Assembly: GCF_000218545.1 (NCBI RefSeq)
Contig: NC_015671.1
Span: 2,170,001 to 2,234,000, forward strand
Length of the DNA stretch: 64,000 bases
Origin: Cellulomonas gilvus ATCC 13127
GTDB lineage: Bacteria > Actinomycetota > Actinomycetes > Actinomycetales > Cellulomonadaceae
Direction: 5' to 3'
Shown here: in pieces, positions 38,566-47,749 of the stretch
How the letters are laid out: every line of letters begins with the position of its first letter
Position numbering within the stretch: position 1 is the stretch's first letter
The notes under the pieces: model-generated
Databases searched by the model: none
Told to the model about the DNA's origin: nothing
The model's input: only the letters and a program-made list of their open reading frames with translations
Program-made: the position numbers and the translations under genes

Positions 38566-38671
38566 GCGGCTCCTCGCGTCGTTCGTGCGGCGCGCGGGAG
38601 CACGCCTGCTTCCAGGGTCGCACGCGCACGGGAGGCGGTCGAGGCGTTTCGCTGCGGGCCGACGCCGCTGG

Positions 38672-38677
38672 GTAGGG
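38672..38677 (+). promoter_or_regulatory. -10 element for a leaderless methyltransferase message
   Basis: TAGGGT, seven nt before the GTG at 38685. No Shine-Dalgarno intervenes. Confidence 0.5.
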
Positions 38678-38684
38678 TCGGCGC

Positions 38685-39347
38685 GTGGCTGGGGACGGGA
38701 CGACGCACGACGAGGGCGAGCACTACTTCACGGCACGACCCGCCTCGCCCGACGAGCGCCGCACGCTCGTGGTGCACCTGGCCGGGCGCGACGTCGAGGT
38801 CGAGACGGCGGGCGGTGTGTTCTCCCCCGACCACGTCGACCACGCGACGCGGATCCTGCTCGACCACGTGCCCGAGCCGCCGACCGCGGGAGACCTGCTG
38901 GACCTGGGCTGCGGGTGGGGACCGATCACGCTCGACCTCGCGCTGCGCTCGCCCGACGCGCGCGTGTGGGCCGTCGACGTCAACGAGCGCGCGCTCGACC
39001 TGGTCCGGCGCAACGCCGAGCGCGCCGGGGCCACGCACGTGCGGGCGGTCGCGCCCGACGACGTCCCGGCGGACGTGCGGTTCACGGCGATCTGGTCCAA
39101 CCCGCCCATCCGGGTGGGCAAGCCGGCGCTGCACGCGCTGCTCGCGCACTGGCTGCCGCGTCTGGTCCCGGGCGGGGCGGCGCACCTCGTCGTCGGCAAG
39201 AACCTGGGCGCGGACTCGCTGCAGCGGTGGCTGGCCGACGAGCTCGCGGGACGCGCGGACGTCGAACGGGTCGCGACCGCCAAGGGCTTCCGGGTGCTGC
39301 GCGTGACGGCACGCACGCCGGCGGACGGTGTCGGCGCCCCCGGCTAG
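38685..39347 (+). CDS. RsmC-like class I SAM methyltransferase
   Basis: A 220-residue methyltransferase. The SAM loop is LLDLGCGWGPITLDLAL, the acidic end of strand 2 is VWAVDVNERALDLVRRNAER, and SNPPIRVGK is the N-P-P-I motif of enzymes methylating exocyclic amines such as RsmC and RsmG-type guanine N2 methylases. The substrate is probably rRNA but is not determined. It starts leaderless from the divergent region with hflX and is followed 9 nt later by the MFS gene. Confidence 0.87.
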   Translation: MAGDGTTHDEGEHYFTARPASPDERRTLVVHLAGRDVEVETAGGVFSPDHVDHATRILLDHVPEPPTAGDLLDLGCGWGPITLDLALRSPDARVWAVDVNERALDLVRRNAERAGATHVRAVAPDDVPADVRFTAIWSNPPIRVGKPALHALLAHWLPRLVPGGAAHLVVGKNLGADSLQRWLADELAGRADVERVATAKGFRVLRVTARTPADGVGAPG

Positions 39348-39350
39348 TGT
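39345..39350 (+). promoter_or_regulatory. -10 element for leaderless MFS gene, overlapping a stop codon
   Basis: TAGTGT begins with the TAG stop of the methyltransferase gene and is 6 nt from the GTG of the transporter. Confidence 0.45.
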
Positions 39351-39356
39351 GCTGCG

Positions 39357-40817
39357 GTGCCTCCCGCCGTCGCCGCCGTCCTGACCGGCGAGGAGGCCGC
39401 CGCCGCGTGGCGCCGGCTGCGCGCGACGACGTGGGCGCTGTGCGCGCTCGTGTTCCTGGCCGCGTTCGAGAGCCTCGCGGTGACCACGGTCATGCCCACG
39501 GTGTCCGAGGCGCTCGACGGCGCCTCGCTGTACGCGCTCGCATTCGCCGCGCCGCTCGCGACCGGCGTGGTCGGGATGGTGGTCGCGGGCGCCTGGGCGG
39601 ACCGGGCCGGGCCCGCGCGGCCGCTCGCGGCCGCGGCCGGCCTGTTCGTCGCCGGGCTCGTCGTCGCGGGCACCGCGGTCTCCATGGAGCAGCTCGCCGC
39701 CGGGCGCCTGCTCCAGGGCCTCGGCGGCGGCTCGTTGACCGTGGTGGCGTACGTCGTCGTCGCGCGGCTGTACCCGGGGTCGCTCCACCCGCGGGTGTTC
39801 GCCGGCTTCTCGGCGGCGTGGGTGGTGCCGTCGCTCGTCGGTCCGCCCGTCGCGGGGTTCGTCGCCGAGCACCTGCACTGGCGGTGGGTGTTCCTGGCGG
39901 TCGCGGTGCTGGTGCCCGCGGTCGCGGCGGTCGCGCTGCACCGCGTCCGGACCCTGGGTGCGCCCGACGCGCCCGCCCAGGAGGAGGACGCCGTACGGCG
40001 CGTCGAGCCGCCGGCGACCGGGCGGCGGATCGCATGGGCGTCACTCGCGGCCGTCGCGGTCCTCGCGCTCGGGCTCGGCGCCGAGGTCGAGGGACGCGCG
40101 GCGTTCGTCGTGGCGGCGCTGGGCGTCACGTGCGCGCTCGTGGCGCTGCGTCCCCTGGTCCCGCACGGCACGCTGCACGCGGCGCGCGGCCTGCCCGCGG
40201 TCGTGGCCACGCGCGCGCTGCTCGCCGGTGGGTTCTTCGCCGCCGAGGTCTACCTGCCCTACCTCCTGACGCGGCGCTACGGCATCGCCGCGTCGCTCGC
40301 GGGCGTCACGCTGACCGCCGCCGCCATCGCGTGGGCCGGCGCGTCGTGGCTGCAGGGGCGGCTGGGCGACCGCCTGCCCCACACGCGCGCGATCCGCATC
40401 GGCACCGCGACCGTCGCGCTCGCGATCGCGGCGACCGCTGCGGGGGCCGCGACGCATGCCCCCGTCGTCGTGCTCGTGGTCGCGTGGGCGACGGCGGGGT
40501 TCGGGATGGGTCTGACGTACGCGCGTCAGACGGTGCTGGTGCTGCGCTACTCCGCGGCGGGTGCCGAGGGCGCCAACAGCTCGGCGCTGTCGGTCGCCGA
40601 CTCGCTCGGCGCGGCCCTCGCGCTGTCCGTGACGGGGGTGCTGTTCGGCGCGGCGGCCGACCGCGGCGGCGACGTCCCGTACGCGGTGTGCCTCACGCTC
40701 ACCGCGGTCCTCGCGCTCGCGGCGGCGCTCGTCGCACCCCGCGTCGCACCGCGTGCCGGCTACGGGCCGGGTGCCGTCGCGGACCCGAGCACGTCCGCGA
40801 GCACCGCACGCACCTGA
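39357..40817 (+). CDS. MFS drug/multidrug-type transporter
   Basis: A 486-residue membrane protein with about 14 hydrophobic segments. The motifs FESLAVTTVMPTVSEAL and AGAWADRAGPARPL (loop 2-3), and LLQGLGGGSLTVVAYVVVARLYP, place it with the DHA2-like drug-proton antiporters. The substrate is unknown. It overlaps the convergent thioredoxin-like gene by 58 nt at its C-terminus, which is poorly conserved there. Confidence 0.85.
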   Translation: MPPAVAAVLTGEEAAAAWRRLRATTWALCALVFLAAFESLAVTTVMPTVSEALDGASLYALAFAAPLATGVVGMVVAGAWADRAGPARPLAAAAGLFVAGLVVAGTAVSMEQLAAGRLLQGLGGGSLTVVAYVVVARLYPGSLHPRVFAGFSAAWVVPSLVGPPVAGFVAEHLHWRWVFLAVAVLVPAVAAVALHRVRTLGAPDAPAQEEDAVRRVEPPATGRRIAWASLAAVAVLALGLGAEVEGRAAFVVAALGVTCALVALRPLVPHGTLHAARGLPAVVATRALLAGGFFAAEVYLPYLLTRRYGIAASLAGVTLTAAAIAWAGASWLQGRLGDRLPHTRAIRIGTATVALAIAATAAGAATHAPVVVLVVAWATAGFGMGLTYARQTVLVLRYSAAGAEGANSSALSVADSLGAALALSVTGVLFGAAADRGGDVPYAVCLTLTAVLALAAALVAPRVAPRAGYGPGAVADPSTSASTART

Positions 40818-41113
40818 GCCAGCCGGGGCACGCCGGTCATCCGGTGCCGCACCGCACCACGTGCGTCGAGCACCAGCACCGTGGGCGTCGACAGCACGCG
40901 CAGGCGCTCGCCCAGCGCCAGGTGGTCGGCGACGTCGAGCACGACGACCCGCACCCCGGGCTGGGTCGAGGCCGCGTGCTCGAGCACGAGGCGCGCGGCC
41001 CGGCACGGCTGGCAGAACGCGCTCGCGATCTCGACGAGCGTCGCGCCCTCGCCCAGATCGGCACCCAGCTCCCGGGCGGTGAGCCGCTCCACGGGCGCCA
41101 CGGTCTCGCTCAC
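40760..41113 (-). CDS. Thioredoxin-fold protein with CQPC
   Basis: A 117-residue thioredoxin-like protein. The active site is SAFCQPCRAA (Cys34 and Cys37), unlike the WCGPC of classical thioredoxin, and TPTVLVLDARG supplies the cis-proline. GTG 41113 overlaps the dapF stop as GTGA, so it is the last gene of the YbjN-to-dapF direction. The 3' end overlaps the convergent transporter gene. Confidence 0.85.
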   Translation of the reverse strand: MSETVAPVERLTARELGADLGEGATLVEIASAFCQPCRAARLVLEHAASTQPGVRVVVLDVADHLALGERLRVLSTPTVLVLDARGAVRHRMTGVPRLAQVRAVLADVLGSATAPGP

Positions 41114-42090
41114 GCCGTGAGGAGCGCAGCCACGTCGACGTCCAGCTCGGCCACGAGCACGGCGGGCCCCGCGAGCTCGGCGTGGTCGGCACCGAGGGCA
41201 CGGACGCGCACGGTGCCGCCGGGGACCTCGACGAACCAGTCGTCGGGCGCGGTCGCGCCCGCCCAGGACCGCACCGCCATCGCGGCGGCCACCGCACCCG
41301 TGCCGCACGACCGCGTCTCCCCCACGCCACGCTCGTGCACGCGCATCCGGAGCCGACCCGTGGGCCGGCCGTCGACGACGCTCTCGCCCAGCGGGACCAC
41401 GATCTCGACGTTGGTGCCGTGCGGGGGCGTCGGCGTGACGCGCGGCGCGCGCGCCAGGTCCGCGAGCGCGAGCTCGGCCTCGTCCCGCAGCGCCAGCACG
41501 CTGTGCGGGTTGCCGACGTCCACGGACAGCGCGGGCCGGTCGACCGCGAGACCCGCGACCTCGACCTCGGCGTCGAAGCCCGCCTCCACGGCCGCGGCGC
41601 CTCCGGGCAGGTGCCAGCGGCCGATGTCGAACGCGAACCACTGCGCGTCGTCGACCCCGTCGGGCACGGGCTCGCGCCGCACGCGCATGGCGCCGGCGCG
41701 CGTCCCGACCACCAGGTCGCCCTCGGCGGGCCACAGCCCGAGCCGGTCCAGGTACAGCGCGAAGACCCGGACGCCGTTGCCGCACATCTCCGCGATCGAC
41801 CCGTCGGCGTTGCGGTAGTCCATGAACCACTGCGCGGCGGGCTCGTCGACCAGCAGCGGAGCACCCTCGGGCACGTGCTGCGTCGCCACCAACCGGATGA
41901 CGCCGTCCGCACCGACGCCCGCGCGGCGGTCGGCCAGGGCACGGACCAGGGGCGCACCGAGCTCGAGCGTGCCTGCGCGGTCGTCGACCAGCACGAAGTC
42001 GTTCTGCGTCCCGTGACCCTTCGTCACGTGCAGCACACCCGCCGCGGCGGCCGTGCTCGTGATCGAGGACGTGGTCGAGGGGGCCGTCAT
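41110..42090 (-). CDS. dapF: DapF, diaminopimelate epimerase
   Basis: A 326-residue epimerase turning LL- into meso-diaminopimelate in lysine and peptidoglycan synthesis. The two catalytic cysteines are Cys103 in AEMCGNGVRVF and Cys262 in TRSCGTGAVA. HGTQNDFVLV and PHSVL are further signatures. ATG 42090 overlaps the miaA stop (ATGA). Confidence 0.95.
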   Translation of the reverse strand: MTAPSTTSSITSTAAAAGVLHVTKGHGTQNDFVLVDDRAGTLELGAPLVRALADRRAGVGADGVIRLVATQHVPEGAPLLVDEPAAQWFMDYRNADGSIAEMCGNGVRVFALYLDRLGLWPAEGDLVVGTRAGAMRVRREPVPDGVDDAQWFAFDIGRWHLPGGAAAVEAGFDAEVEVAGLAVDRPALSVDVGNPHSVLALRDEAELALADLARAPRVTPTPPHGTNVEIVVPLGESVVDGRPTGRLRMRVHERGVGETRSCGTGAVAAAMAVRSWAGATAPDDWFVEVPGGTVRVRALGADHAELAGPAVLVAELDVDVAALLTA

Positions 42091-43046
42091 GAGCCCAGGG
42101 TACGGCGCGTGCTCGGTGCGTCCGTGGCGGGTCCGAGGCTGCCAGCATCGGCCTGCGCCACCAGGTCGAGCGCGCGTGGCACCAGCTCGGGGTCCTGCGC
42201 GTCGAGCCAGTGCACGCGCGGGTCCCGCCCGAACCAGCCCATCTGCTTGCGCGCGAGGCGTCGCGTCCCCGCGCTGATCGCCGCGCGTGCCTCGTCGGAC
42301 GAGAACTCACCCGCGAGCAGCGACACGACCTGCGCGTAGCCGACCGCGCGCGCCGCCGTGCGGCCCAGGCCGTGCTCCAGCAGGCGCTCGACCTCCTCGA
42401 CCAGGCCCTGGTCGAACATGCGCGCGGTGCGGGACTCGATGCGCGCGTCGAGCACCGCACGGTCGCAGTCCAGCCCGATCTGCACGGCCGGGACCTCGTA
42501 CACGTGCTGCGGCAGCGACGACGAGTAGCGGCGCCCCGTGAGCTCGATGACCTCGAGCGCGCGCACGATGCGGCGTGCGTTGCGCGGGCCGATCGCGGCG
42601 GCCGCGACCGGGTCCACGCGGTCCAGCTCGGCGTGCAGCGCGCGGGCGCCCTCCGCCTCGACCCGCTGCTCGAGCCGTTCACGCACCGCGGCGTCCGTGC
42701 CGGGGAACTCCATGTGGTCGAGCAGCGCGCGGACGTACAGCCCCGAGCCACCCGCGGCGACGGCACGCGCCCCCCGGCGGTCGATGTCCTCGAGCGCCGC
42801 ACGCGCGAGGCGCTGGTAGTCCGCGACCGAGGCCTCCTCGCGCGGGTCGAGCACGTCGAGCAGGTGGTGCGGGACGCCGCGGCGTTCGGCGGGCGTGAGC
42901 TTGGCGGTCCCGACGTCCATGCCCCGGTACAGCTGCAGCGCATCCGCGTTCACGACCTCGCCGCCCAGCGCGATCGCGAGCTCGAGCGCGAGGTCCGACT
43001 TCCCCGTGGCGGTGGGCCCGACCACCGTGACGACGAGGCCGCTCAC
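42087..43046 (-). CDS. miaA: MiaA, tRNA dimethylallyltransferase
   Basis: A 319-residue enzyme that attaches dimethylallyl to A37 of tRNAs reading UNN codons. The P-loop GPTATGKS is at residues 10-17; NADALQLYRGMDVGTAK and GGSGLYVRALLD are typical. MiaB, which acts next, is encoded 10 kb away in this window. GTG 43046 overlaps the previous stop as GTGA. Confidence 0.95.
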   Translation of the reverse strand: MSGLVVTVVGPTATGKSDLALELAIALGGEVVNADALQLYRGMDVGTAKLTPAERRGVPHHLLDVLDPREEASVADYQRLARAALEDIDRRGARAVAAGGSGLYVRALLDHMEFPGTDAAVRERLEQRVEAEGARALHAELDRVDPVAAAAIGPRNARRIVRALEVIELTGRRYSSSLPQHVYEVPAVQIGLDCDRAVLDARIESRTARMFDQGLVEEVERLLEHGLGRTAARAVGYAQVVSLLAGEFSSDEARAAISAGTRRLARKQMGWFGRDPRVHWLDAQDPELVPRALDLVAQADAGSLGPATDAPSTRRTLGS

Positions 43047-43885
43047 GTCCGGTCCGCCGCGTCGTGCGTGCGCCAGGTGCCGACGACGTGCTGCGCACCG
43101 AGCAGCACGGGTGCGGCGACCTCGGCACGCAGCGGCACGTCTCCGACCGCGCCCACGAGCACCTGCCAGCACGGTCGGCCGGACACGGCGAGCGTCGACG
43201 CCGTCCCCGCGTCCAGTGCCGCGACCTCGTCCAGCGACCGTGCCGTCGGCGCGGCGAGCGCGGACGTGAGCATCGCGTCCACGTCGAGGGCCGCCGGGTC
43301 GTCCGCGAGCGGAGCGTCGGGTCCGTGGCGGCCCGAACCGGACCCGACCACCACGAGCGCGACGCGTCCGGCACCCGCGACCACGTCTGCCCCGAGCGCG
43401 CGCAGGGCCGCGGGGTCCGGCTCGGGCGCGCCGCGCGTGACCTCGAGCGCGTGCACCGGTCCCGGCCACACGGGTGCCAGCAGGTGCAGCGCGACCGACG
43501 TGGCCACACCGGGCACGACCGCCGCGTGCGGGTCGACCCCGGAGCCCCCGGGCGCGTCGTCGGGCCCGACGAGGCGCACGGTCGGGAGGACCCCGGCGAG
43601 CATCGCATCGGGCACGCCGACCGCTGCGAGGGTCGCGTGCGCCACACCGATCAGCCAGGACGCGCCGCCACCCGTCCCCGCGGGGACACGCCCCGCCGGC
43701 CGCGCTGACGTCGTCGACCGGACGGCGTCGGCCGGCGCCACGACGACCACGCGGTCGGCATCCGTGAGCGCGTCACGGACGGCGTCGCGCGCGGCGGCAC
43801 GCAGCTGCGCGGCCGCGTCGCGCGCACCGGACGCACCGGGCACCACGAGCGCGGTGTCCGGGACGAGCGCGGCTGCGACGAACAT
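43043..43885 (-). CDS. Class III extradiol dioxygenase LigB-like (MEMO1-like) protein
   Basis: A 280-residue Ala-rich protein. MFVAAALVPDTALVVPGASG at the start, VVVVAPADAV and an acidic middle match the LigB-like proteins commonly found between miaA and miaB in actinobacteria. Catalytic His residues of true dioxygenases are not obvious, so an enzyme activity is uncertain. Start ATG 43885 lies 10 nt past the preceding gene's stop; a GTG at 43933 would overlap that gene. Confidence 0.7.
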   Translation of the reverse strand: MFVAAALVPDTALVVPGASGARDAAAQLRAAARDAVRDALTDADRVVVVAPADAVRSTTSARPAGRVPAGTGGGASWLIGVAHATLAAVGVPDAMLAGVLPTVRLVGPDDAPGGSGVDPHAAVVPGVATSVALHLLAPVWPGPVHALEVTRGAPEPDPAALRALGADVVAGAGRVALVVVGSGSGRHGPDAPLADDPAALDVDAMLTSALAAPTARSLDEVAALDAGTASTLAVSGRPCWQVLVGAVGDVPLRAEVAAPVLLGAQHVVGTWRTHDAADRT

Positions 43886-43895
43886 GCGGCCGACG

Positions 43896-45800
43896 CTAGC
43901 CGAGGTCGCGCGCGAGCTCGTCGGCCTGGTCACCGCGGCCGAGCTCGCGCAGCAGCGCGATCAGGTCACCCGCCGCGCCCGCGCGCCGCGCACGGTCGCG
44001 CGCGATGCCGAACCCCTCGACCGCGGACTCCAGGCTCCACACGGCGTCCTGCGCACGACCCTCCCCGCGCTGCAGCCGCCCTGCGAGCCAGAACGCGTCC
44101 GCGGCCTCGGCCGGCAGACCGGCACCCGCGAGCTCCTGCGCCGCGGCCGTGGCCACGTCGATCGCCGCGGCCACCTGACCGACCGTCGCGAGCGTGCGCG
44201 CACGCACGTCCTCGAGCCGCGCCGCCTCGGCACGCCGGGCGCGGAGCACGCGTTCGGCGCTCGCCTGCTCGTCGTCGGCGGGCGCGGCCGTCAGGTCGGC
44301 CGTGAGCGCGTCGAGCTCGGCGAGCAGCGCCGGCGAGCGCTCGTGCTCGGCCGCGACGGGCGCCCACGCGCGCACCACGTGCGCGCGCACGAGGGGGTCG
44401 GCACCCCCCGCGCGCAGCAGCGCGACCGCCTCCTCGTACGCCCAGCCCGCGCTGCGCTCGTCATGCAGCTCCTGCGCGCACCGCGCGGCCTCGGCGTGCG
44501 CCATGCCCGCGTCGACGAGCAGACCCGCCTCCCGGGCCGCCGCCGCGAGCTCGAGGTAGGCGGCGGCTGCGTCGGCCAGGTCGCCTGCGCCGCGTGCGCG
44601 CTCGGCACGGTCGGCCAGCGCGGGCAGCCCGCCCGCGTCCGGCGCCGTGCCCGGTCGCACCGCCGGCGCAGCGGCCGGTCCGGTGCCGTCGGCCGGCCGC
44701 GGGATCACGGCGAGGTCGAGGGGCTCGTCGACCACCCGCAGCGCGAGGGCCGCCGCGAGGCTGCGCGCCGCGCCGTCGGACCCGTCGCGCGCGTCGAACT
44801 GCGCGCCCAGCGCCTGCGCCTCACGCAGGACCCAGTCGTCGAGGTCCGCGATCGTCGCGGCGGGCACGCCCGGGACGTCGGCGGGTGCGCCCGGGTCCGC
44901 GGTGCGCAGCAGGCGGGTCACGCCTGCGACCTGCTGGAGGAAGCCGAGCCGCTGGAACGGGGTCGGCGCCTCGCGCAGCAGGTGCGCCTCGGCCCGCAGC
45001 CGCGCGAGCGCCTCCTGCGGGTGCCCCGCCCGGGCCAGGAACACGACGTGCCGCGCCCGCGCACCCGTCATGCCGCCCGTCGCCGCGTCCAGGGCCGCGA
45101 GCGCGCGACGGTGCGTCCGCGCGGCCTGCGCGTGCCGTCCCGCATCGAGGTAGCCGAGCTGCAGCCGCGCGAGCATGTCCGCCGGCTCGGTCGCGCACGT
45201 CGGGTCCTGCTCGAGCGCGGCCTCGACGATGCGGATGCCCTCCTCGGTGCGACCCACGTCGAACAGGTACGCGGCCCGGTCCCCCGGCTCGCACGCCTCG
45301 CACTGCGAGTAGTCGTCCCGCGGCGTGGTGACCCACGCGTCGTACGCCGCGCCGGTGTCCGGGTGGTCCTGCGCCCACGCCCACAGGAAGTGCTGGTGGC
45401 GCACGGCGTTCATGCCGTTGCCCGCGAGCGCGTACCGGCGCTCCATGTCCGCGAGCGTCCGCTCGATCTGGTCGCGCGAGACCGTGGGGTAGTCCATCAG
45501 GTCGGCGACCATCCACTTGAACGACCAGAACAGCAGGTGCCAGTCGTCGTCGTCGAGGTGCTCGGGGTGCTCGTCGGCCCACCGCATCCAGCGCGTGAAC
45601 GGCACGAAGGCCTTCTCGACCTCCTGCCCCCACACGAGCGACTCGACCAGGCCCGCGTACGCGTAGGCGCGCGCCGGGTCGGGGCCCTCGGCCTCGATCC
45701 GCGCCACGAGCTGCTCGAACGCGGCCGTGCGCGCGACGCCGTAGGGCAGGTCGCGCAGGCGGCTGATCTCGCGGTTGGTGCTCTCGAGCGAGGGGGTCAC
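43896..45800 (-). CDS. Large tetratricopeptide-like helical-repeat protein
   Basis: A 634-residue cytoplasmic protein made of helix-turn-helix repeats rich in Ala, Leu, Arg and Asp. TPR-like pairs include AADMLARLQLGYLDAGRHAQ-type segments near residue 205 and ARGAGDLADAAAAYLELAAAA near residue 410. A CEAC pair near residue 168 may bind a metal or be incidental. GTG 45800 overlaps the stop of the HSP90 gene (GTGA), so the two are tightly coupled. A co-chaperone or adaptor role is an inference from that coupling. Confidence 0.78.
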   Translation of the reverse strand: MTPSLESTNREISRLRDLPYGVARTAAFEQLVARIEAEGPDPARAYAYAGLVESLVWGQEVEKAFVPFTRWMRWADEHPEHLDDDDWHLLFWSFKWMVADLMDYPTVSRDQIERTLADMERRYALAGNGMNAVRHQHFLWAWAQDHPDTGAAYDAWVTTPRDDYSQCEACEPGDRAAYLFDVGRTEEGIRIVEAALEQDPTCATEPADMLARLQLGYLDAGRHAQAARTHRRALAALDAATGGMTGARARHVVFLARAGHPQEALARLRAEAHLLREAPTPFQRLGFLQQVAGVTRLLRTADPGAPADVPGVPAATIADLDDWVLREAQALGAQFDARDGSDGAARSLAAALALRVVDEPLDLAVIPRPADGTGPAAAPAVRPGTAPDAGGLPALADRAERARGAGDLADAAAAYLELAAAAREAGLLVDAGMAHAEAARCAQELHDERSAGWAYEEAVALLRAGGADPLVRAHVVRAWAPVAAEHERSPALLAELDALTADLTAAPADDEQASAERVLRARRAEAARLEDVRARTLATVGQVAAAIDVATAAAQELAGAGLPAEAADAFWLAGRLQRGEGRAQDAVWSLESAVEGFGIARDRARRAGAAGDLIALLRELGRGDQADELARDLG

Positions 45801-47749
45801 CGTGGTCCTCCGGTCTCGTCGGGGTCGGGGACGCCGGACGCGTCCGTGCCGGGCGCGTGCGGATCGCCCGCGGGCGGAACCGCGCCGTCCGCGACCGAGG
45901 CCTGCGCGACGCCGGCCCGCAGCAGCACGGCGAGCGCCGAGGTCATCAGCTCGGCGTCCCGCGCACGCAGCGGCTCGCCCGCCAGGAGAGTCGCGGACAC
46001 GTACAACGAACGGACTCCCGCGTCACGCACGTCACCCGCGGGCGCGTCCACGAGGTCCGCGACCACGGGGTTGGCGCAGTTGAGGACCAGACGGCGGGGC
46101 TGGGCGTCCCGTGCGAAGCCGGTGAGCAGCTCGCCCCACAGGTCGTCACCCTCCGCGACCGTGCGTGCGAGGTTGCGCTGGTGGTCGCCCTCGCGGTCCT
46201 GCAGCAGCAGCGCCGGCAGCGAGGTCGGCTCGAACTCGCGCAGCTGCAGCTCGCACTCGAGCGGCTCGAGCAGCGCGTTGGCCGCGGTCACGAACCCGGC
46301 CAGCTCGATCTCGCGCACGGGTGGGAGCAGGCCGAGCACCTGCGCGACGTCGCTCGTGCTCAGGGGGCGCACACCCCACGACGGGTGACGCGCGGCCAGG
46401 CGCTCGAGGATGTCGGAGTCGTAGGCGTAGCCGCCGTTGACCACCACGAGGCCCTCGGCGCGCGCGACGGGCGCGATGCGGCGGTACTCCTCGACCGTGG
46501 CCGCGTAGACGATCGAGCCGGTCGCCTGCCGCACCTCCTCGAGCGTGTGCGTGCCGTCCGTCGTCTCGTACGGGAGCACCTGCGCGGTGAGGTCGAGCAC
46601 GTCGTCGTCGCTCGTCGCGAGCGCACGCAGCGCCAGGTGGTGCGCCTCGACGAACCGGCGCCGCAACCCCGACGACGAGCGCAGCGTCTCGATGGTCCAC
46701 GTGCGGACCGCGGCGCCGAGCGCGTCCCGGGTGGCCAGCAGGACCTCGTCCTCGTACAAGGCCTCGCGCGAGGCCGTGGGCCGCAGCGCGCTCGCATCCA
46801 GCACGCACCGGGCGAAGAACGCCCAGTCCGGCAGCACGGTGGGTACGCGCGTGCCCAGCAGCATGCGCTTGAGGTACACGCGGTGCACCGCGGCCGAGGC
46901 CGGCGCGCTGCTCGGCAGGATGAACGCGACACCGTCGACCCCCGCGACCGGGACGTCCAGGTCGAGGTGCGCGAGCGGTCGGAAGCCGAACGTGCGCTCG
47001 CAGTAGTCCGCGAGCTCGGCATCGCGCTGCTCACCCGTGCGGCCCGTGCGCCACGGGAGCGCGGGTGCGCTCGTCCTGCGCCACACGCGCTCGGCGCCCT
47101 CCGGCGCCCCGTCGTCCGGTCCGCCCACGGCGACCAGCGGGACCTGCACCGCGACGTCGACCGGCAGGAGGCCGCCGAACTCCTCGGCGAGCGCGACCAC
47201 CGTCGTGGGCTCGAGCCAGTGCTCGGCGTCCCGCCGCGGGAGCAGCCGGACCGTCGACCCGACGTCCTGCCGCGCCGCGTCGGCGCCCGTCAGCTCCTCC
47301 AGCGTGTAGCTGCCGTCGTCGTAGCCGCACCAGCGCACCACGGGCGCGTCCGGGTGCACCGCCGAGCGCGAGACCAGCTCGATGCGTTCGGCGACCATGA
47401 ACGCCGAGAGCAGCCCGATGCCGAACTGCCCGAGGAACTCGTCCCGGCCGACGCCCAGGTCCAGGTCCCGCTTCGAGGACCGGCCGATCGTGGCGAGCAG
47501 CTCGCGCGCCTCGTCGGGCGTGAGCCCCACCCCGGTGTCCGTGACCTCGAGCCCGCCGCCGTCGAACGGTCGCAGCCGCACCCGTGCGGGTGCCGCCGGA
47601 TCGACCGCGCGGCGCGCGGTGATCGCGTCCACGCCGTTCTGCAGCAGCTCACGCAGGTAGACGCGCGGACCCGAGTACAGGTGCCGGGCCAGCAGGTCGA
47701 CGACGCCGCGGAGGTCGACCTGGAAGTTCGTCGCGTCCGGGCCGTTCAC
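45797..47749 (-). CDS. Divergent HSP90-family (HtpG-like) protein
   Basis: A 650-residue protein with an N-terminal GHKL ATPase domain. Residues matching HSP90 are Glu34 and Asn38 in YLRELLQNGVDAI, Asp71 in VTDTGVGLT, and GQFGIGLLSAFMVAERIEL (107-125). The middle domain contains PVAGVDGVAFILPSS and YLKRMLLGTRVPTVLPDWAFF. The C-terminal part is divergent from HtpG and ends in an acidic tail without MEEVD. GTG 47749 overlaps the YbjN-like stop as GTGA; the frame above it is not used. It sits between a YbjN-like and a helical-repeat gene. Confidence 0.88.
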   Translation of the reverse strand: MNGPDATNFQVDLRGVVDLLARHLYSGPRVYLRELLQNGVDAITARRAVDPAAPARVRLRPFDGGGLEVTDTGVGLTPDEARELLATIGRSSKRDLDLGVGRDEFLGQFGIGLLSAFMVAERIELVSRSAVHPDAPVVRWCGYDDGSYTLEELTGADAARQDVGSTVRLLPRRDAEHWLEPTTVVALAEEFGGLLPVDVAVQVPLVAVGGPDDGAPEGAERVWRRTSAPALPWRTGRTGEQRDAELADYCERTFGFRPLAHLDLDVPVAGVDGVAFILPSSAPASAAVHRVYLKRMLLGTRVPTVLPDWAFFARCVLDASALRPTASREALYEDEVLLATRDALGAAVRTWTIETLRSSSGLRRRFVEAHHLALRALATSDDDVLDLTAQVLPYETTDGTHTLEEVRQATGSIVYAATVEEYRRIAPVARAEGLVVVNGGYAYDSDILERLAARHPSWGVRPLSTSDVAQVLGLLPPVREIELAGFVTAANALLEPLECELQLREFEPTSLPALLLQDREGDHQRNLARTVAEGDDLWGELLTGFARDAQPRRLVLNCANPVVADLVDAPAGDVRDAGVRSLYVSATLLAGEPLRARDAELMTSALAVLLRAGVAQASVADGAVPPAGDPHAPGTDASGVPDPDETGGPR

